NCBI RefSeq assembly: GCF_042667405.1
Contig: NZ_JBHVAL010000021.1
Location: forward strand, 11,505-75,504
Source: Arthrobacter sp042667405
Lineage (GTDB): Bacteria > Actinomycetota > Actinomycetes > Actinomycetales > Micrococcaceae
DNA: 64,000 nucleotides
Direction: 5' to 3'
Below are positions 60,174 through 64,000 of the stretch, piece by piece. The notes beneath the pieces are model-generated. The model saw nothing but the letters and a program-made list of their open reading frames with translations. It was not told where the DNA came from and did not search any database. Position numbers and translations under genes: made by a program. Every line of letters begins with the position of its first letter. Position 1 is the first letter of the stretch.

Positions 60174-61074
60174 GCCAGGACGACTCGGAGTAGGAATCGT
60201 CGGCGCCGGCAAGGTGGGAGCAGTCCTGGGCGCGGCTTTGCGCGCGGCCGAGCACGCCGTCGTCGGGGTTTCCGCCGTGTCCGAGGCGAGCCGCGAGCGG
60301 GCCGAAAACCTGCTGCCCGGCGTCCCGATCCTGGAAATCCAGGACATCGTGGAGCGTTCCGAGCTGGTGCTGTTGGCGGTACCTGACGACTCCCTGGGCG
60401 AATTGGTGGCTGGGTTGGCTACGCTGGGTGCCTGGCAGCCGGGTCAGCTGGTGGCGCACACATCGGGCCGGTATGGCGTTGGCATCCTTAATCCCGTGCG
60501 GGCCGCAGGTGCGATTCCCCTGGCCCTGCACCCGGCCATGACCTTCACCGGCATGAGCCTTGACCTGACGCGCCTCATGGATTGCACCTTCGGTGTCACT
60601 GCGGATGCAGCCATGCTGCCGATCGCGCAGGCACTCGTGGTGGAAATGGGCGCCGAGCCCGTCGCCATCGCCGAAGCGGACCGCACCCTGTACCATGCGG
60701 CACTGGCCCACAGCTCCAACCATATGGTCACCCTGGTGGCACAGGCCTCGCAGATGCTGCGGGAGATCGGCGTCGAAAGTCCGGAGTCGATGCTGGGTCC
60801 GCTGTTGAGGGCGACGCTTGAAAACGCCCTTGCATCCGGCGAATCAGCGCTGACCGGGCCAGTGGCCCGCGGAGATGTGGGTACTGTTACTGCGCACGCC
60901 CAGGCGCTGAAAGAGTACGACGCCGGTGCCGGCGGCGACGTCCTTGCCGCCTACCGGGCCATGGCGCGCGCAACGGCGCGCAGGGCCGGAAACCGCGGCC
61001 TCCTGGGCCCGGAACAACTGACGGATATTGACGCGGCTTTGGATGCAGAACCCAAAGCGACGGAAGGAAACTGA
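60166..61074 (+). CDS. Rossmann-like/DUF2520 domain protein
   Basis: The 302-residue NAD(P)-binding protein has GVGIVGAGKVGAVLGAALRA at the N-terminus and a DUF2520 all-helical C-terminal half (LYHAALAHSSNHMVTLVAQA). It resembles ketopantoate reductase/prephenate dehydrogenase-like oxidoreductases, and its regular place before panC suggests a link to pantothenate synthesis, though this is not shown. The AGGAGG site lies in the end of the previous gene. It is followed by panC after 5 nt. Confidence 0.88.
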   Translation: MAKPGRLGVGIVGAGKVGAVLGAALRAAEHAVVGVSAVSEASRERAENLLPGVPILEIQDIVERSELVLLAVPDDSLGELVAGLATLGAWQPGQLVAHTSGRYGVGILNPVRAAGAIPLALHPAMTFTGMSLDLTRLMDCTFGVTADAAMLPIAQALVVEMGAEPVAIAEADRTLYHAALAHSSNHMVTLVAQASQMLREIGVESPESMLGPLLRATLENALASGESALTGPVARGDVGTVTAHAQALKEYDAGAGGDVLAAYRAMARATARRAGNRGLLGPEQLTDIDAALDAEPKATEGN

Positions 61075-61079
61075 ACCAG

Positions 61080-61982
61080 ATGGCCATCAAACTCGTGACC
61101 ACCGAAGCGGAGTTGCGCGCGGAAAGCGCGCGGCTGCTTGCTGAAAAGCACGGGAGTTCCCAGGGCCTCGTCCCCACGATGGGTGCCCTTCACCAGGGGC
61201 ATGCCGCCTTGGCAAGGACGGCAGCGGCCGAGAACGATGTTGTGGTCGCGACTATTTTCGTGAACCCATTGCAGTTCGGTGACGCCGTGGATCTGGACCG
61301 GTACCCGCGGACGCTGGATGCCGATATGGAGCTCCTGAATGCCGAGGGTGTGGACCTCGTCTTTGCGCCGTCAGTGGACGAGGTCTACCCGGGCGGGCAA
61401 CCGTTGGTGCGTGTTACCTCCGGACCGCTGGGCGAAAAGTGGGAAGGCGCGTCGCGGCCCGGGCATTTCGACGGCGCCCTCACCGTGGTGGCCAAGCTGC
61501 TGCACTACGGACTCCCCGGAGGTGCTGCCGCGGACGGCACGACGGCGGCCTACCGGGCTTACTTTGGCCAGAAGGACGCGCAGCAGTTGGCCCTGGTGAA
61601 GCGGATGGTCTCGGACCTGAACTTCCCCGTGGAGATTGTCCCTGTGCCCATTGTCCGCAGCGACGACGGCCTGGCCCTCTCAAGCCGCAACCGCTTCCTC
61701 TCTGATGACGAACGCGAAGCGGCCTTGGTGTTGTCGCGGGCCCTGCGCCTTATCGAGTCCCGCGCGAAGGCGCACGAACCGCTCGACCTCGATTCCGCCG
61801 TCGCGCTTGTCCAGTCCCAGCCGCTGGTGGAACTGGACTATTTCGACGTCGTGGATCCCTCCACCTTGGAACCGCTCGCCGAAAACTGCAAGGAAACCCC
61901 GTTCCGGGGCGAAGGGCTGGCGATTATCGCCGCAAAGGTGGGCCCCGTGCGGCTCATCGATAACGCCCCATTGTTTTCCTGA
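61080..61982 (+). CDS. panC: pantothenate synthetase
   Basis: The 300-residue enzyme ligates pantoate and beta-alanine with ATP to make pantothenate. GLVPTMGALHQGHAALARTA near 22-41 holds the first HxGH-like motif. VATIFVNPLQFGDAVDLDRY, AYFGQKDAQQLALVKRMV and VRSDDGLALSSRNRFLS follow, all diagnostic. The start ATG 61080 is close to the previous stop, with GGAAACTGAACC ahead. No panB or panD is in the window. Confidence 0.95.
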   Translation: MAIKLVTTEAELRAESARLLAEKHGSSQGLVPTMGALHQGHAALARTAAAENDVVVATIFVNPLQFGDAVDLDRYPRTLDADMELLNAEGVDLVFAPSVDEVYPGGQPLVRVTSGPLGEKWEGASRPGHFDGALTVVAKLLHYGLPGGAAADGTTAAYRAYFGQKDAQQLALVKRMVSDLNFPVEIVPVPIVRSDDGLALSSRNRFLSDDEREAALVLSRALRLIESRAKAHEPLDLDSAVALVQSQPLVELDYFDVVDPSTLEPLAENCKETPFRGEGLAIIAAKVGPVRLIDNAPLFS

Positions 61983-62022
61983 GGTTTGATTTTTTCTGGT
62001 GACGGGAATTGGCCGGGCGTCT

Positions 62023-62037
62023 AGACTGTTTTAGTCT
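62023..62037. promoter_or_regulatory. short inverted repeat upstream of the MFS exporter gene
   Basis: AGACT-GTTTT-AGTCT lies 50 nt upstream of the start codon and overlaps TAGACT (62022-62027), a possible -10. A repressor operator is possible, but the arms are only 5 bp and no regulator gene is adjacent. Confidence 0.3.
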
Positions 62038-62086
62038 TCACCGGCACTGATCGCCGGACATCACATTCAAACCTTGGGGAACCTTC

Positions 62087-63619
62087 ATGTCTACCGACGT
62101 CACGTCCGACGCAAACGGCAAGCCCGAATCCGGGGCTTCCGGAGCACCCGCCTCAGCAGGGACAACGTCCGCACAGGCGCCCGGATCCCAGGGTCAGGCC
62201 CCGCAGTCCCCGACCCCGCAGGCGCCGGCCTCTGACAAGATGTCCCGCGAGTCCGTGACAGTCATCGTCACGTTGCTGGTGGCGACCTTCGTGGTGATCC
62301 TCAACGAAACCATCATGAACGTTGCCCTGCAGCGCCTCATGACGGATCTTCAGGTCAGTGCCTCCACCGTCCAATGGTTGGCCACCGGCTTCATGCTCAC
62401 CATGGCAGTGGTCATTCCCACCACGGGTTTCATCTTGCAACGCATGAGTACCCGCGGGGCTTTCATGCTGGCAATGGGGCTTTTCAGCGGTGGCACCCTC
62501 CTGGCGGCAGTGGCACCGGGATTCCTGGTACTGCTGCTTGCCCGTATCGTCCAAGCCGGCGGCACGGCCATCATGCTGCCGTTGCTGATGACCACCATTC
62601 TTACCCTGGTCCCGCTGTCCAAACGCGGCGCTGTCATGGGCAACGTGAGCATCGCCATTTCAGTGGCACCTGCAATGGGACCCACCGTTTCCGGCATCAT
62701 CCTCGACCATTTCTCGTGGCGCTTCATGTTCGTGTTCGTGCTGCCCGTTGCCTTGGCCGCTTTCGCGATTGGTGCCAAGTACCTGACCAACGTGGGGGAG
62801 GGGGAGAAGACCACACTTGATCTCACGTCCGTGATCCTCACGGTTCCGGCTTTTGGTGGGCTGGTCTATGGCCTTAGCCAGATCGGTGGTTCCAATGCGG
62901 GGGTGGTTCCGGTGATCGCGCTGGTCATTGGCCTTCTCTGCCTGGCGTTGTTTGTCTTCCGGCAGCTCAAGCTCCAGAAGTCCGATGCCCCGTTGCTGGA
63001 TCTGCGTGCTTTCAAGTTCCGCATGTTCACCGTGTCCACGCTCTTGATGGTGGTGGCGATGATGGCCCTCTTCGGCGGAGTCATCCTCTTGCCCCTGTAC
63101 CTGCAGAACACGCTGCACCTGCAGCCGCTGGAAACCGGTCTGGCTTTGTTGCCCGGTGGCCTGGCCATGGGTCTGCTGGGCCCCGTCATCGGCAGGATCT
63201 TCGACAAGGTTGGCCCTCTGCCCCTGACTCTGTCCGGTTCCATCCTGATGGTCCTGACGCTGTGGCAGTTCTCCCGGCTCGACGAGGGCAGCTCCCTCGG
63301 CTGGGTGATTGCCCTTCACGTTGCCCTGAGCTTCGGCTTGGCGCTCCTGTTCACGCCGGCGTTCACCACCGGACTGAACCCGCTTCCGCCGCATCTCTAC
63401 TCGCATGGTTCGGCAATCATCAGCACGGCCCAGCAGGTTTCGGGCGCGGCCGGCACCGCATTGCTCGTGTCGATTTACGCCGTGGTTTCGGCTTCGTCCG
63501 GACTGGTTGCCGGCATGCAGGCCGCGTTCCTGGCCGCGACGGTGATTGCCGTAATCGCCGTGGTGCTCGGCGCCATGATGCGGAAGACCGAAGGCGCCGG
63601 AGCCCACGGAGGCCACTGA
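62087..63619 (+). CDS. DHA2-family MFS multidrug exporter
   Basis: The 510-residue transporter has a long disordered N-terminus (about 50 residues, Ala/Pro/Ser/Gln-rich), then about 14 TM helices. Family motifs include LNETIMNVALQRLMTDLQVS, VQWLATGFMLTMAVVIPTTG and the motif C-like SVAPAMGPTVSGIILDHFSW that marks drug/proton antiporters. It would export hydrophobic or cationic compounds. CTTGGGGA precedes the ATG. The substrate is unknown. Confidence 0.88.
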   Translation: MSTDVTSDANGKPESGASGAPASAGTTSAQAPGSQGQAPQSPTPQAPASDKMSRESVTVIVTLLVATFVVILNETIMNVALQRLMTDLQVSASTVQWLATGFMLTMAVVIPTTGFILQRMSTRGAFMLAMGLFSGGTLLAAVAPGFLVLLLARIVQAGGTAIMLPLLMTTILTLVPLSKRGAVMGNVSIAISVAPAMGPTVSGIILDHFSWRFMFVFVLPVALAAFAIGAKYLTNVGEGEKTTLDLTSVILTVPAFGGLVYGLSQIGGSNAGVVPVIALVIGLLCLALFVFRQLKLQKSDAPLLDLRAFKFRMFTVSTLLMVVAMMALFGGVILLPLYLQNTLHLQPLETGLALLPGGLAMGLLGPVIGRIFDKVGPLPLTLSGSILMVLTLWQFSRLDEGSSLGWVIALHVALSFGLALLFTPAFTTGLNPLPPHLYSHGSAIISTAQQVSGAAGTALLVSIYAVVSASSGLVAGMQAAFLAATVIAVIAVVLGAMMRKTEGAGAHGGH

Positions 63620-64000
63620 CCCCGCGCGCCCCCCGCCCCTCTCTCACATCCCGCGGGTTTGGTGCCGTCGCTCGCTCACATAACAACCGTTTCACCTCAA
63701 CGCTCTCTCACCTTGTACGTGGGGGAGCGTTGTTGCTCTCGGGACTGGACCCAAATTCCAGGGCGGGTACCGACGCTCTCTCACGTTCCCGAGGTTTGGG
63801 CTGGTCGCTCGTTCACGTTCCCGGGGTTTGGCGCGAACGCTCGCTCGGTTGGGTGTTCGACGGCGGGTGGCTGGGTGGTGTGATGGGGTTCACGGGGTGG
63901 GTTTGTGGGTGTTTTGGGTGTTTCGTCCGCTGTTTTGGCGGGGTTTGCCTTGTGTTTGCGGGGTTTTTGGGTGGGGTTTGGGTGGATTTGGTGTGGGGGT
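63620..64000. other. gene-free end region: CTCTCTCAC repeats and G/T-skewed DNA
   Basis: No gene is supported. From 63637 to about 63851 degenerate copies of CGCTC(T/G)CTCACGTTCCCG occur near 63637, 63668, 63701, 63772, 63806 and 63838, most followed by GGGTTTGG-like sequence. The first contains a 16-mer identical to the inverted copy at 5810-5825. CAACGCTC/GAGCGTTG at 63698-63732 can form a hairpin. From about 63880 the plus strand is almost only G and T, a strong strand skew without coding signal. Confidence 0.65.

Noticed and set aside
62660..63616. 318-residue reverse open frame opposite the MFS exporter
   Set aside because: The Gln/His/Arg-rich composition is typical of the antisense of hydrophobic membrane genes, and the sense gene is certain.

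Overview
The window is high-GC actinobacterial DNA from a member of the Micrococcaceae, most likely Arthrobacter or Paenarthrobacter. I infer this from GC-rich codon usage, many GTG/TTG starts, tight ATGA/GTGA stop-start overlaps, several apparently leaderless genes, the actinobacterial order hpt / ftsH-folE-folP-folB-folK-DUF3180-PH-PH-DUF2520-panC, and families such as HelR, DUF2342, DUF3618 and WXG100. No rRNA, tRNA, insertion sequence, integrase, plasmid or phage module was seen. Most of the window looks like stable chromosome.

Layout. 1-17215 is mixed metabolism and transport: the tail of an unknown gene coupled to an aldose-1-epimerase, an NCS2 nucleobase permease, a GH26-like/OpgC acyltransferase fusion, a RutE-like nitroreductase, phosphoglucomutase, a DUF4190 protein, a POT peptide transporter, an amidase, an S51 peptidase, rhodanese, pheA, a diacylglycerol kinase-like protein divergent from serS, and a methyltransferase. 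17216-19575 holds helR, an RNA polymerase-associated helicase-like ATPase, behind a palindrome resembling the rifamycin-associated element. 20557-23280 is a small accessory patch: two tandem paralogues of unknown function and a start-less fragment carrying a perfect 16-bp hairpin. 23324-26287 is regulatory: AraC, DUF1761, GAF-ANTAR and a SigB/SigF-type sigma factor.

26289-37951 is the most distinctive block. It holds GmhA, GmhB and two HldE-like bifunctional proteins, i.e. an NDP-heptose pathway, together with three GT9 heptosyltransferase-like proteins, two further glycosyltransferases, an SDR and an NAD-dependent epimerase. Six genes (gmhB-GT9-GT-GT4-gmhA-hldE) overlap by 4 nt each. This pathway normally feeds lipopolysaccharide, which a Gram-positive lacks, so the acceptor here is unknown.

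37955-45219 holds a FUSC protein, a three-gene envelope/stress operon (low-complexity protein, holin-X family, DUF3618), a SatD-like regulator, a WXG100-containing operon and ppa. Two copies of a 68-nt hairpin with compensating base changes sit at 41216-41283 and 44657-44724. 45414-49802 is dacB, a DUF2342 metalloprotease, tilS and hpt. 49803-50709 is a gene-free, repeat-dense locus with eight copies of a 30-bp unit. It is followed by a lipoprotein with a papain-like catalytic triad and an AbiEi-like/nuclease fusion. 53096-61982 is the ftsH-folate-PH-panC run. 62087-63619 is a DHA2-family exporter, and the last 380 bases are repeat-rich, G/T-skewed DNA with no gene.
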